Below the pieces are notes generated by a model, which saw nothing but the letters and a program-made list of their open reading frames with translations, made no database searches and was not told the DNA's origin. From Henckelia pumila (taxonomy: Eukaryota; Streptophyta; Magnoliopsida; Lamiales; Gesneriaceae), in the NCBI RefSeq assembly GCF_033568475.1, contig NW_027331831.1, forward strand, positions 9,176,001 through 9,240,000: a DNA stretch of 64,000 nt. Reading direction: 5' to 3'. Of the stretch, positions 1 through 10,999 are shown piece after piece. The first letter of the stretch is position 1. Each line of letters starts with the position of its first letter. Made by a program: the position numbers and the translations under genes.

Positions 1-490
1 GGATTTTACCAAACCCGCAACGCATACACGAGAATATTATTACATATAATAAAATTTTAAATCATTAAACGACAGAAACAAGACATAAATTTGAATTGTC
101 CAATTGAAATGTTTTAAATTTTTTTGGTAAAGTTTTGGGTGGAGTTCAACTTCTCTATTAATTTTAACGGTTGATATTTCACAAAATAACTACATAATAA
201 ACAGAACATTGTGAATAATCATAACTAATTATAAATGACGGATATTGATTCAAATATATATATAAATGACGTATAACAAAAATTAATATTCATAATTTTG
301 GTAAATATAATTTATTTATTTAATTTCAAAAATATTGTTTAATGTCTTCCAAAAAACGGTTCGTTTCAACCTAACTTTCCAGGCATTATCCCATGATAGA
401 TCTAAGGGTCATCATTTATCAATATATGCGGGATCCAGTAAAAAATAATGGACCCCACATTTATTGATAAATGTCACACTTTCGAGATAT
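1..490. other. Intergenic AT-rich DNA
   Basis: No gene is visible here. The sequence is AT-rich with stops in all frames and no recognisable repeat ends. Confidence 0.5.
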
Positions 491-498
491 ATTATTAG

Positions 499-1071
499 CA
501 AGGTTCTAAAAAACGTGAAGCGTGTCGAAGCGCGAGAGCCAAACTTCAAACTTTTTAAGCTTAAGCGCGATTACTACGAGCTTAAGCGTACGCTTAAACG
601 TAAAAAAATATTTTTAATTTAAACTATAATTTTAGTCATCTAAAACACATTACTGAGTAAATAATGAATAAATATAATATGTTCAAGTGTAATGCATTAA
701 TTATTTGTGAGATTGTAATTCAATTTATTTCATAATTCATTTCATATCTTGTGTCATCGAACATAAATTAAATTAATTGATTTAATTTAAAACATTAGTT
801 GTAAAATCCCTCAATATGTACTGCATTCACATCATCGCTACACTTAACCATACAATATTGTACATTTATAACATTGCTAACAATCACTCACTAATAAATC
901 ACTAATTTATGATATATTTTCGTCTTATTAATAAATTTTGATTTTTAGAAAAGTCGGGTCAACTTATGTCTGACCTCTTTTTTACTGATTTTGGCCAAAC
1001 CGAAGCATTTTTGTGAAGATTCAAGCTTAAGCGAAATTAAACGAGGCTTAATCAAGCTTTTTAGAACATTG
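499..1071. mobile_element. hAT-type MITE, 573 bp
   Basis: Both ends carry matching terminal inverted repeats, CAAGGTTCTAAAAAAC at the left and the inverse of CAATGTTCTAAAAAGC at the right. The element is flanked by a perfect 8-bp duplication, ATTATTAG, at 491-498 and 1072-1079. An 8-bp target duplication is the hallmark of hAT elements. Subterminal AAGCTTAAGCG-like motifs recur at both ends, as hAT transposase-binding regions do. The interior is AT-rich without coding potential, so the element is non-autonomous. The family assignment rests on duplication size and end structure only. Confidence 0.8.
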
Positions 1072-1079
1072 ATTATTAG

Positions 1080-1730
1080 GCATGGATCAAAGTGAAAATA
1101 CAAGAGAATACGTTGGTAAAATTTCATTTTTGAAAAATAATCATCCCAAGTGTATTTGAGTCTATTAAATGCACATTAGAAAATCATATTTTTTTAAAAA
1201 AGAATAGTTAACCCAAATTATTTTCTAGCTATCTTTAGATATTAAACTTCCACGAGATTTAATTGTAACAGGTGGTGCAAAGTGCAATGATGACGTAAAA
1301 CGAAATTTAATGTTTTTTTTTGTGCGTGGATCAAATAAGATTTTCGTGACAATTGAGTCTTGAGCTCGAGACTTTGTTTTATACTCAAGATTTAATGTCA
1401 GATGAGCTACATATCATCGACCAATATTAATGTATTTTTTTTAAGAAGGGATTCGTCAATTGTTATTATTTGAAAGAACTCGTGTCGAAATTTTTTATTT
1501 ACTCTCTTTGTAGTTTGTACGCATGCAAATTTTTCTATAGTTAAAATAATTATTTATACGTACGATACTTTTCTTAGTTTCTAATTAATAATTTTCAGAT
1601 TTTTTTGTCAATTAAATGTGATATATCAAAAAAATTAAATATATAAATAAAGATAAATAAACAATTTCAATAATTCAAAATTATGTTAGGATGGAAGAAT
1701 TTTAAATATATTTTTATTTTTTAAAGAAAG
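1080..1730. other. Intergenic AT-rich DNA
   Basis: No gene or clear repeat boundary is visible. The stretch holds only short AT-rich runs before the foldback element that starts near 1738. Confidence 0.45.
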
Positions 1731-1737
1731 AGTTATT

Positions 1738-3019
1738 TTCACCAATCACCCCTGTGAAATATTAAAAATGTACACTTTTTCCCTGTGAAATTTTAATAGG
1801 CATCTTCAACCCTGACCTTTTAAAAAATTAGCACACTCGCCCCTTCAGATGAGTGATTGTTGCGCACGCGCCTCTCATGCGACTGGGCAAAAATTTTGAT
1901 ATTTTTTTGCACCAAATACCCTTGTGAAATATTAAAAATGCATATTTGACCCCTGTGAAAATAATTTTTAAATCTATTCAACTCATAATACACAATTTTT
2001 ATTAAAATATAATTATAAAATATTTATCAAACATTTTTTGTTTTATTACTTTTATTTTTAATTTTAAATTTATTATGATTATATAATTGTTTTCTAAAAA
2101 ATATTATCATTTTATCTTGTTATCATCTTACTATCTTATTATATTATTAAAGTAGAGATCATCTAATTAACAAATTTTCAATTAATTGGTGAAACTTGAT
2201 ATGGAATTACCATTATCTCCTAATTTAATTTTCAATAAAACCAAAATTATTGGACAAAATAGTCATTTTATACAGTTTCCTATTTTCTAGCCATTAAAAG
2301 CTCACTTTGTGCCATTTGATATTATTTTATTTACAAATATGACTTTCACTTTGTAAGATATATATATTTTTGTGAATATTTGTTTAGAAAAACTTTATAT
2401 TATTATTATTTTTTAATTTTAAAATTTATTATTTATTGTTTTATTATTTTTTAATTTTACAATTTATTATTTATTGTTTTATTATTTTTTAATTTTACAA
2501 TTTATTATTTATTGTTTTTTTAAAAAAAAAACAAAATGTACGAGCACACAACGCGTGCAGCAGAATACTTGTTTATGAATGCATGTTTAATGAAAAATTT
2601 GGAAATACGAAATTAATTTAATAAAATAATGATAACAGGATAAAGTAATAATATTTTTTAGAAAATAATTAATTAATGATAATACATTTAAAATAAAAAT
2701 TAAAAAATAATATAAAAAAAATGTTTTTTAAATATTTATAATTGAATTTTATTAAAAATTGTGTATTATGGATTGAATAAATTTTAAAATTATTTTCATA
2801 GGATCAAATATGTATTTTTAATATTTCAAAAGGGTATTTGGTGCAAAAAAATTATTAAAATCTTTGCCCAATCGCATGATCAGAGGCGCGTACGCAACAA
2901 TCATTCATCTGAAGGGACGAGTGTGCTAATTTTTTAAAAGATCAGGGTTGAAGATGCCTATTAAAATTTCACAGGGGAAACGTGCACATTTTCAATATTT
3001 CACAGGGTGGTTAGTGCAA
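1738..3019. repeat. Long foldback element (about 1.3 kb)
   Basis: The left arm (about 1738-2130) and the right arm (about 2640-3019) are inverted copies for nearly 390 bp. Both contain the phrase CCCTGTGAAATATTAAAAAT or a close variant. Both also contain a GC-richer block around GGCGCG (1860-1890 and 2880-2910) and a long AT-rich inner part. The middle (about 2130-2640) is almost pure A/T with three near-identical repeats of a TTTATTATTTATTGTTTTAT-like unit at 2415-2520. There is no coding region. The long inverted arms suggest a Mutator-like foldback MITE. No convincing target duplication could be fixed, because the exact ends are ambiguous. Confidence 0.75.
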
Positions 3020-3553
3020 ATAAAGAAATAATGTCATAAACTACAAATTCTTCTCTTGTTTATTATATAGAAAATTTATGTTAATTATAACTGATTTGAA
3101 GTTGCTATTAATGTGTAAATAAGTAATATACAAATTGAAAGTCTGATATATTTTTACATTCTTAACTATGAAACTATATCAACACAACCCATGCATTTCG
3201 ATTTCATTCAGTAAAATTTCACAAATCTTAATGAAAAAAAAAACATTTAATCGGTGAACAATAGTTTTAATTTTCAAGAAAACCAAAACAAAACAACTCC
3301 GAACGTACAGAATCAAAGGCCTGTAAGCAACAAGATGTGATTAATTTCAAGCAGCAAACAGTACTGTCACTGTCAGTAACCTCGCATCCAAATCACATGG
3401 AAGCATATGATTTGATTCGATCGAAACTAGCTATCACCATTCCTGCGTACCAAAACAAAAACAACTGAAAAAAAAAAAAAAAAGAGAACAAGTTTGTGGA
3501 AGAACGATCGAGAACTTGAATCTCAAAGACGAAACTACTCCGGAGGAGCAAGA

Positions 3554-3993
3554 CTAGCTAGCAACGATTTGGCTTATGAATAGAACAACGAAAACCACCA
3601 GAAAGGCTGTTCCAGATCCACCTTTCACAACTCCATCTCTACCCTTCCCAACCCAATCTTCGAAGCAGCACATCGCACCGGTGGCCCTCACATTCCTCGC
3701 AAAATATTTACGCACGAAACGCTTCAGCAGCAGGCGCGGATCCGGATCAGGGATCCGCTCACGCTCTGGTGAAAAAAAAATTAAGAACAAAGCACCTCCC
3801 CGAGAGCGAAAACAGATTGCAGTAGGATGACGCGCCGGAGCACCACGAGCAATTTCGAGTAAGGAATTCCGTCAGGGTGCTGATCTTCGTAGTATTCTGC
3901 CTTCTCGACAGCAATGGAGATCGGACTGTGAACAAAAAAGCAGAAGACAGCCATTGCAACGTGGAACTCTCGGTAGAAGCTCACTCTATCCAT
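3554..3993 (-). pseudogene. Tandem membrane-protein family, copy 1 (frameshifted)
   Basis: This is the first of three paralogues (others at 6411-6845 and 9993-10454). Translation from the ATG at 3993 gives MDRVSFYREFHVAMAVF and then the family signature AEYYEDQHPDGIPYSKLLVV. The frame ends at a stop (3781-3783) after about 70 residues. The rest of the protein (ERIPDPDPRLLLKRF to the C-terminal hydrophobic FLVVFVVLF) continues in another frame down to 3554. The switch lies at a run of nine T on the coding strand (3772-3780), so a one-base slip in the homopolymer explains it. The two intact copies read straight through. It may be a pseudogene, a short form or a sequencing error in the homopolymer. 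Function unknown. Like its sisters it has hydrophobic segments near both ends. Confidence 0.65.
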
Positions 3994-4149
3994 CGGCGGC
4001 CGGAGATTTCGGGGTTTCGCGGCGGAATGGGAGGAGGAATATTGGAATGTTCCAGATGGTTTGTTTAATATGATGGGGTAGTTTCCATTATTCCATATTA
4101 TATTCGATCCCGAAAGTTTGGTATTATTTTCAAATTGGTCCATGCAGTT

Positions 4150-6400
4150 TTCATTTATTTAATATCATCTGGTCACGAAATCATAAGCTATACCCTACAA
4201 GTTTCCCCAAATTAAATAATTTTTTTTGGCATTTTATTTAGGTTACATAGAATAGATAACACTAAAGATCAATTTATGTTTTTTTTATATTTTTTTCCTA
4301 ATTATGTTAAAACAAATATATATATATATATTAAATATCAATTTGATAGATATTTATAAATTTTCAAATAAGAATTTTTTTAGCACCGTTTTGGAAGACA
4401 TTAAACAATTTTTTGAAATTAAATAAATAAAAAATATTTACTAAAATTACGAAGATTAAATTTTGTTAACATAATTTATAATTAGTTATGATTATTCACT
4501 CAAAAAATGTTATATGTACATGCAGAGTTACACGTTGCATTTCAAATTACATAACAATCTTTAATGTATTTTGAAAAGAGTTTTTTCAAATAAATTTTTT
4601 CCTATATGTATATACGAGACTGTTGGTATTTCGGTACACGCATCGCGTATTTGTAAAAGTCTTTTTTTTAATGAAAACAAAAAATAAATGGTAAAATTGC
4701 AACAAAAAAAAATGTAGCCTATTTGTAAGCAAATAATCGTCAAAGTGCAGTAGTTGCATAAATTCTAAAAACTCGGTTCACACTTTTTCAATAAAAAAAC
4801 CAAATCAATAGACACAAATAGTGTGTTATTTTGATAAATAAAAAAATCAAATGACTGAAAAATAAGATAATAATTGCTAAGCACACGCAATCATGATACA
4901 TGAATATTATGTAAAACAATATTTATATTTTAAAGTGTCTCTATATAAATTACCGATAATTATATTTATTTTTCTATTTTTAAAAATATAATTTATATTT
5001 AAATTTTCAATACTATCTTTACCTATATAATTTTAAAAGTTTTAGAAGAGGCAGTCTCTCACTCATAATAATAATAATAATAATAAAAGTTTGTTTATAT
5101 GTATGTTTGTAAATTTAAGAAAAATAGGTCACTTATGAGAATGTCTAATGCATTTATATTCGTGAGACGTGTCGATCCGTTAATATTTTTTATTATTTAG
5201 TTGAGTCGAATATTTGTTTGAACGTGATATATTCACAAAAGTAATTAAAAGACATCATATCTCCCATGTTAAATCAATTTCTTTTAAAAAAATTCAAATA
5301 AAAATTTTGTTATTACCGTTTTGGCAGACATCGCGATTAATTTTTTTAAAAAAACTTAATGAAACATGATTTGTTTCGGAAAATTGAAAATAAAATATAA
5401 TTTAAGTGAAAATAAAAGTAACGGTTAGTGTATTTCTTTTTTACACTTAATAATATTAACAAATTCAATTCTCGTGAGTCGTGAGTAATTCACATTCCAG
5501 TACATATCTTATTTTAAAACCTGAAATAATTTACTAAACCGTAAAACTAAAACCAAATCGATTAAAGTGTATCGGCCAAAACGTATATCCATTTCGGCTT
5601 ACTAAAAAACAAATTTTGGAGGAGCAAAAGTGTAATTCGAGTTAGTGTTGGACGTCTGGGCCGTACAATATTCTGTTTTTTTGTTTTTGTTTTTAACGAT
5701 ATCTTTTTATAATATTTTCAAGTTAAAAGCATTAATATATGTTATATTAAAATTAAAATAAAATAATTTAATTTTAGGGATAATTATTTATGTAAACGTG
5801 TTTATAATTAGTTGCGTTTATTATTAAAAATATTTTTTTTATTATATAGGTATTTTATCTATAAAATAATGGATTTATATAATAGAGGTAATATATAAGC
5901 AAGATATCTATAATAGGGAAATTGCACAGGACCCAAATTTGTCAAAAGAAACCAAGCTCATTTTCATTGGACAATTGTACTAGCTCCATCAAAATAAGTG
6001 AAACTTTGTTAATCAAAATATTGATTCAATTCTCTATATATCTACCTGCATTAATATTTTTTTCCTTTCTTTTTTTGGTATTAATAATTAAAGGTGTAGC
6101 CTAGCTCCATGTAAATTAACTGAAACAAATACATATAATTATTAGAAAGAGTTGTCTTATTAATCCAAGAACATGCAGCAGGCTTCAAAAAACAAATTAT
6201 GAAATCAAAACCAATATAAAGAATCAAGAACGAAAGCTATATGAAATCTTTTTTTCTCATTCAACAAACCAATTAATATTCCAAGAAGATCAAATCATCG
6301 AAAACAGATTTATTTTTTCCAGAGAAAACAGTACGTAGTATAGTATCACCATTTCCACTCACGAAAACCGAAAACAGATGATCAGTTAGTGGAACCTGAA
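4150..6400. other. Intergenic AT-rich DNA between array copies 1 and 2
   Basis: No gene is visible. A simple ATA-repeat run lies at 5067-5092. The 4090-4140 segment upstream of copy 1 matches the segment upstream of copy 3 (GTTTTCAAATTGGTCC near 10590), so the duplicated unit includes promoter DNA. The stretch 4590-4870 resembles the Helitron-like DNA near 35000-35270 in word content (ACACGCATCGCGTAT, then A/T runs), but its ends cannot be placed. Confidence 0.4.
5067..5092. repeat. (ATA)n microsatellite
   Basis: A perfect run of eight or more ATA/TAA triplets in intergenic DNA. Confidence 0.85.
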
Positions 6401-6410
6401 ACGAGACGAC

Positions 6411-6845
6411 TTAACTTCGGAATATTTTCAGAACGAGGAGCATGACCAGAAAAGGCATTCCGCCTCTGACAAATCCATCTTTATCCTCGCCAACGCACTC
6501 AACGAAGAACATGGTCAAGCACGCCACAGTAATCGTCCAGTAATTCCTCCCGGAAAACTTCCTGAAGAAATGGTTCAGCAGCAGGAGCGGCCGCGGGTCG
6601 GGGATCCTCTCACGCGCCACCGTCTGTGGGAAGAAAGTAGAAATCAACACCTCCGACGAGAGAAGAACTTGAACCTTGATGAAGATCCGGAGAATCACCA
6701 GAAAGTTGGAGTAGCGAATCCCGGCGGAGTATAGATCTTCGTAGTATTCCGCCGTCTTTTTAGCGGCGGAGCAAAGCCAGTTGAGAAGGCAGCAGAGAAA
6801 AATGAGCGCCAAGTGGAATAAGCGGTAGATGGTAAGTCTCTCCAT
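6411..6845 (-). CDS. Tandem membrane-protein family, copy 2 (intact, 144 aa)
   Basis: A single uninterrupted frame of 144 codons, ATG at 6843-6845 and stop at 6411-6413. I do not recognise the family. What can be seen: an N-terminal hydrophobic segment (about residues 10-27), then the shared signature TAEYYEDLYSAGIRYSNFLV, a second hydrophobic stretch (about 50-70), an RERIPDP motif, a basic aromatic stretch (LNHFFRKFSGRNYW), a hydrophobic VACLTMFFVE segment, then the acidic-to-glycine motif EDKDGFVRGG and a hydrophobic C-terminus. This looks like a small membrane protein with two to four membrane segments. The copies in this window conserve the YYED and DGFxxGG motifs, which supports coding constraint. 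Nothing in the sequence tells its substrate or partner. Confidence 0.7.
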   Translation of the reverse strand: MERLTIYRLFHLALIFLCCLLNWLCSAAKKTAEYYEDLYSAGIRYSNFLVILRIFIKVQVLLSSEVLISTFFPQTVARERIPDPRPLLLLNHFFRKFSGRNYWTITVACLTMFFVECVGEDKDGFVRGGMPFLVMLLVLKIFRS

Positions 6846-6859
6846 AGCGGTTTTATTTT

Positions 6860-7690
6860 CAGCGAATGAATTAATGGAAGGAAATGTCGTTGGAGTGTTT
6901 CATTTATATCGGGTCCCCCCAATAATTTGGCAAATTAGTCCCTGTACTTTTTATTTATTTCATATCGTCCTCGGGACGAAATACATAATACATACAAGTT
7001 CCCTCCAATTTATCATGGATATTTGGTATTTTAATGGTGAAAAATTAAGTTCAAACAAATTTTCTTTTAACTCTCGCAACGATATTAATTGTTTAACTCA
7101 ATTATAAAATAAGAATAAAAAATGATTTTTTTTAATTTTTTTATATTTAAGAGTATGATTGTCGATTTTTAATTAAAGATGTCAAAAATATTTGCCATTT
7201 CGCTTAAATGTGTATCATGTGGACAAAAGGGTTGAACCTTTTAACGCTGTGATCCTGTGAATTTTTGTAAGTCCAATTTTAGAATGCTAAATTTTAATTT
7301 TAATTTATTTTAATTTGGTCTAATTTTTTATGTGATAGCGTTAACAATTTTCAAAGTTGCACCATCATTTTATTTGGTCACGTAGCACAGTTTGCAGATG
7401 TCATATGAGCAATTGAATCAAAATAGAGAAAAAAAAAAAGCACACTAGTTTAAATCTAATAGACTACACTACAGTTTCGATTGGGGCATTTTTTATCTCA
7501 AATTATTTCAAAATGTAAATTGCAATTTTATTTTTGTAAATTAATGTTTTTGAAGTTTAATCTAATAACTTGTCAAATTTTGATTTTCATACAATAACTT
7601 AATTGGATTTTATTGCTTTGACATTTTTTTTTGTCCGTCTGTTGCTTATTTGTCATTGATGTTTTTTTACGTGACTCGTGTGAAAAAAAT
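6860..7690. other. Upstream and intergenic DNA of copy 2
   Basis: A segment near 6900-7000 (TTAGTCCCTGTACTTTTTATTTA, quoted here only in part) resembles the duplicated upstream segments of copies 1 and 3. It is followed by plain AT-rich DNA without genes. Confidence 0.35.
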
Positions 7691-7700
7691 AAAACATATA

Positions 7701-8074
7701 GGGTCCGTTTGAAGTTGAGGATAAGTTAAATAATATAGAGATAAAGTAATATATTGTAATAAAAAATGATAGTTAATAAGAGATTTGATTTAATTGATTA
7801 TAGTTTGTTTGATTTGATTGATTATATATTATATGAAAATAATAAATTACTATTTTATTCTTTTAATAATTAAAAAATATATGAATAATATTATTTATAA
7901 AGAGTAATATAGTAATCTAAATTCAATGATTTGATTGGTGTAAGACAAATAATTTATGATTTGATTGATGTGAGATAAATAATTGAAAATGGATAAATAA
8001 TATGACAAAAGAAACGTGAGACTAGATAAGATAATTTATAGGTAGATTAATAATGTGTAACTTCAAACACACCC
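7701..8074. mobile_element. Tourist-like MITE, copy A
   Basis: The left end GGGTCCGTTTGAAGTT and the right end AACTTCAAACACACCC form imperfect terminal inverted repeats. They are flanked by the 3-bp repeat ATA (7698-7700 and 8075-8077). The interior is related in inverse orientation to the element at 31296-31692: both carry TAAATAAT, TTGATTTG/CAAATCAA and ATGATTTGATTG-type words in the same order. Non-autonomous and without coding sequence. A short 3-bp duplication and GG/CC ends suggest a PIF/Harbinger (Tourist) relation. This is an inference. Confidence 0.6.
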
Positions 8075-8079
8075 ATAGT

Positions 8080-8910
8080 ATACACATTTAGAATCTACTT
8101 AAACAAAAATAAAGGAATGAAGGTTGTTTTCCTTTATTTTTCTCTCTTTTTTTATAAATATATTTAGATGAATTTTAATGTGTGTGATATAAGCTTTATT
8201 TTTTCCAAAGGTGTCGGGTAGAAGAACATCAGTGTTAAATAAATCATATTCGATGGATTTAGCCTTTTCAGACCAAAAAAATAAAATAAAATTGAATGAC
8301 TAAATGAAGTCAAATTTTGACAAATGACAATATTAAAAACCCAAAACCTGCATGCATGTTTTACAGAACTAAAATTAAAATTTTCTATTTAAAATTTATC
8401 GTGTTTGGATATAAAAATTGTAATAACTAATAAAGTGCTTAAATATATAAATCCTATTTTGATAACTAAAAAAGTTAGTTTTAGTCCGGAAGTCGTCGTT
8501 TCGTTTAAGGGGTGAAAAACGATCGACGTATGAAAATAATCGTGAAATTCAAGTAACTGCGACCTTGATTTTTGACCAAGTTATTGAGAGGTAGGGAGAT
8601 TAAAATTTAAATTAATGGACTCAAGGGTCTACATCGTGTACACCATGTATATATTTTTCTTAAACAAAAAAAAAAAGGGAGATACGAAATATAAATTACG
8701 TACCAATGACTATGATATATATTTTTAAAACCCACCAATGAATATGCTATTGAATAAGCTCTGTGGATATAATTTGGACGTTGGCCTATAAAAATTTAAA
8801 GAAAATAGCCGTAATTAATCTCTATTCTTTCTTTCTCAAGGGAGGGTACGTAGAGCGACCAAATTGGTGGTGTAGTAGCCCGACTCTACATAATTAATAT
8901 ATAAGAAGAT
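8080..8910. other. Intergenic DNA with a duplicated block
   Basis: No gene is visible. The block around 8560-8640 (TGATTTTTGACCAAGTT, then ATGGACTCAAGGGTCT) has a diverged copy at 11620-11690, which shows that the tandem duplication that made array copies 2 and 3 included several kilobases of flank. Confidence 0.5.
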
Positions 8911-8911
8911 A

Positions 8912-9034
8912 TATATATATATAGAGAATTTTTTTCAAGTGCCCATCTATCATGCCTATTATCATACCCATCATTGGTGAGCATGGTAATGAACATGATA
9001 AATGGGCACTTAAAAAAAACTCTATATATATATA
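8912..9034. repeat. Small hairpin MITE (about 120 bp)
   Basis: Two inverted arms of about 50-55 bp (8920-8974 and 8978-9034) pair almost fully and contain AAGTGCCCAT and its inverse ATGGGCACTT. The loop is about 4 nt. (TA)n tracts flank both sides. A minor reading frame across it is a shadow of the hairpin. It is typical of a Stowaway-like MITE, or it could fold as a miRNA-like precursor if transcribed. Confidence 0.7.
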
Positions 9035-9039
9035 TTTAT

Positions 9040-9985
9040 TCAATGTAAATTATGCACGTTATATCATAACAAGGTACGTACGTAATATGATAAATCTTCG
9101 ACAAATATCCTTTTTATCAATTAGTTTGAATGTGGGAGGAACTAATAATTTATCAAAAACAAAATGCCAGGTGCTTGAAGATCTCAAATTTTGGAGGGTA
9201 TATATATATATATATGAAGGGCAAAAGTATCATTGGAGTCAGTGCTGGGAATAAGGGGAGCAGTTTGCCTTGCGAGCTAGTATTATGAATTATCACTGTC
9301 GGTCTGTTTCTTCAACTTTTATCTCCTCCACTATTATATCTAAATATTAATCATTTTAATTTTAATTCATGAAATAAAATGGGTATATATTTCATTCAAA
9401 ATTTTGATATCTTAATGTGTGATACTTTTGTCATTAAGTGGAATAATAATTACCGTACGTATTAGATATTTAGAAATTAAAGTTGGAACAGCATGAAAAC
9501 AAAAATAGCTGTTACACATGAACTCTCGTTGTAGACTATATATAATCACGCTATTTTTCATTCAAATTCTATATTTTTAACTCATTTGATCTAAAAAGTT
9601 ATTTGTAATCGAACTAAGAACGTACAGAGAAGTTGGACTCTCGAGTAAAATAAATAAATAAATAAAAGCCTCTCAATCCAAAAACACTAGTTTTTAATAT
9701 ATTTTCAGAAAGAAACCAAAACAAGTCAGATCGAATCAAAATCAAATAATATCTTTTTTCTATTCCAACCTTCAAAAAAGATTGCAAACAAACCTGCAAC
9801 AAGATTTTTGAAGGAGCAAACAGTACCCATGCATCCACATCGCATTCAAACATTTACATGCATTGGAAATGAAATTAGATCGTACTATCACCATTTTCCT
9901 ACGCCCGAAAACAGAAACAACTGGGTGAATGATATATTAAAGCAATAGTGGGAACGAAACTTGAATCTAACTACTTATATTAAGG
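9040..9985. other. Intergenic and 3' flank of array copy 3
   Basis: No gene is visible. The 3' flank at about 9815-9925 (AGCAAACAGTAC, CTATCACCATT, AACAGAAACAACTG) matches the 3' flank of copy 1 at 3355-3470, so 3' untranslated DNA was duplicated with the gene. Confidence 0.5.
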
Positions 9986-9992
9986 CCGGGGC

Positions 9993-10454
9993 TCAAAGGA
10001 AACGAAACTCCTGACGCAGAACAACGATTTGGACTATTTTCAGAGCAATGAACACGACCAGAAAGGGAACCCCGCCTTTGAAAAATCCATCTCCATCCTT
10101 TCGGAACGATTCCACGAGAAAATGCTGCCAGCACGCTATGCTCACGATCCTCACACTCCTCGCCAAATACTTACTCTCGAAATCCTCCAACAGCAGCCAC
10201 AGATCCGGCTCAGGAATGAGCTCGAGCTCCCTCCGTGACAAGTAAAAAAGAGGCGCATTCAGGCTCGCGAAAATACTTTGCATCAGGGCGAACATCTGGA
10301 GCGCCACCAGCATCTTCGAATAGCGAATGCTGGCTGAGTGCAGATCTTCGTAGTACTCCGCCGTCTCTTGAACAACCGAGAACAGCCAGTGAGAAATACA
10401 CAAGACCACCACGAGAGCGGCGTGGAATGCGCGAGAAAAGCTAGCTTTGTCCAT
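9993..10454 (-). CDS. Tandem membrane-protein family, copy 3 (intact, 153 aa)
   Basis: A single frame of 153 codons with ATG at 10452-10454. It has the same layout as copy 2: hydrophobic N-terminus (AALVVVLCISHWLFSV), signature TAEYYEDLHSASIRYSKMLV, second hydrophobic stretch (ALQMFALMQSIFASL), a LIPEPD motif where copies 1 and 2 have RIPDP, a SIACWQHFLVE segment, then RKDGDGFFKGG and a C-terminal hydrophobic segment (VPFLVVFIALKIVQIVV) followed by a short basic tail. It is nearest to copy 1 in sequence and flanks. GC content is clearly higher than in the surrounding DNA, as expected for a constrained coding region. Function unknown. I infer a small integral membrane protein. Confidence 0.7.
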   Translation of the reverse strand: MDKASFSRAFHAALVVVLCISHWLFSVVQETAEYYEDLHSASIRYSKMLVALQMFALMQSIFASLNAPLFYLSRRELELIPEPDLWLLLEDFESKYLARSVRIVSIACWQHFLVESFRKDGDGFFKGGVPFLVVFIALKIVQIVVLRQEFRFL

Positions 10455-10784
10455 GCTTTTTTCTCCTTGAGATTTAGGGCTTTTTGGGAAATGGGGTTTT
10501 GAATGGGAGGACGAAGAGAATGTTCGAGATTATTCAATTTTGATGGGGTAATAACACATCAGTCCCCAAACTATTGGTACTGTTTTCAAATTGGTCCTTG
10601 TTTATTTATTTATTTAAATTTGGGTTCGGTACGTACAACTTTTGATATATATAGTGTACGAATGTTTGCCCAAAATTATAAGTGACAAGCTATGTCAATA
10701 AATTTACATAATAACTTCATATAAGGCAGTAAATATTGATGTCTCAACTTTAACATATACTATGAATAAATATATATTTATATA

Positions 10785-10996
10785 TTTTTTTGATGTGAAA
10801 CCCGCGTCCGCTACTTTTTTTGTGTGTTCTGGGTAAATCTTCGGACTAACGCAATAGCCTGTAAATTACACTAGTCAGGTAAACCACACTGGACAAACTT
10901 TATTTGATAGACTAGTCCAAAAAAGTGTTGACAAAGGCAATCGAACTCCTGACAAATGCTGGATAGTTTTTTTTTTTCCCCAGTTGAGCCTGTACG
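10785..10996 (-). mobile_element. tRNA-derived SINE (antisense orientation)
   Basis: Read on the minus strand, the head carries an A-box-like GGCTCAACTGGGG and a B-box-like GAGTTCGATTGCC about 45 bp on. The body includes CAGGCTATTGCGTTAGTCC, and the element ends in GGGTTTCACATC followed by an A run. This is the layout of common plant SINEs with an RNA polymerase III promoter. The B box departs from consensus and no target duplication is visible, so the copy is probably old. Confidence 0.6.
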
Positions 10997-10999
10997 CGT

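Noticed and set aside
8952-9254. 100-codon open frame on the plus strand
   Set aside because: It runs through the hairpin MITE and a (TA)n tract. The protein (SIYIYLFNVNYARYIITRYV) is low-complexity and has no family features.
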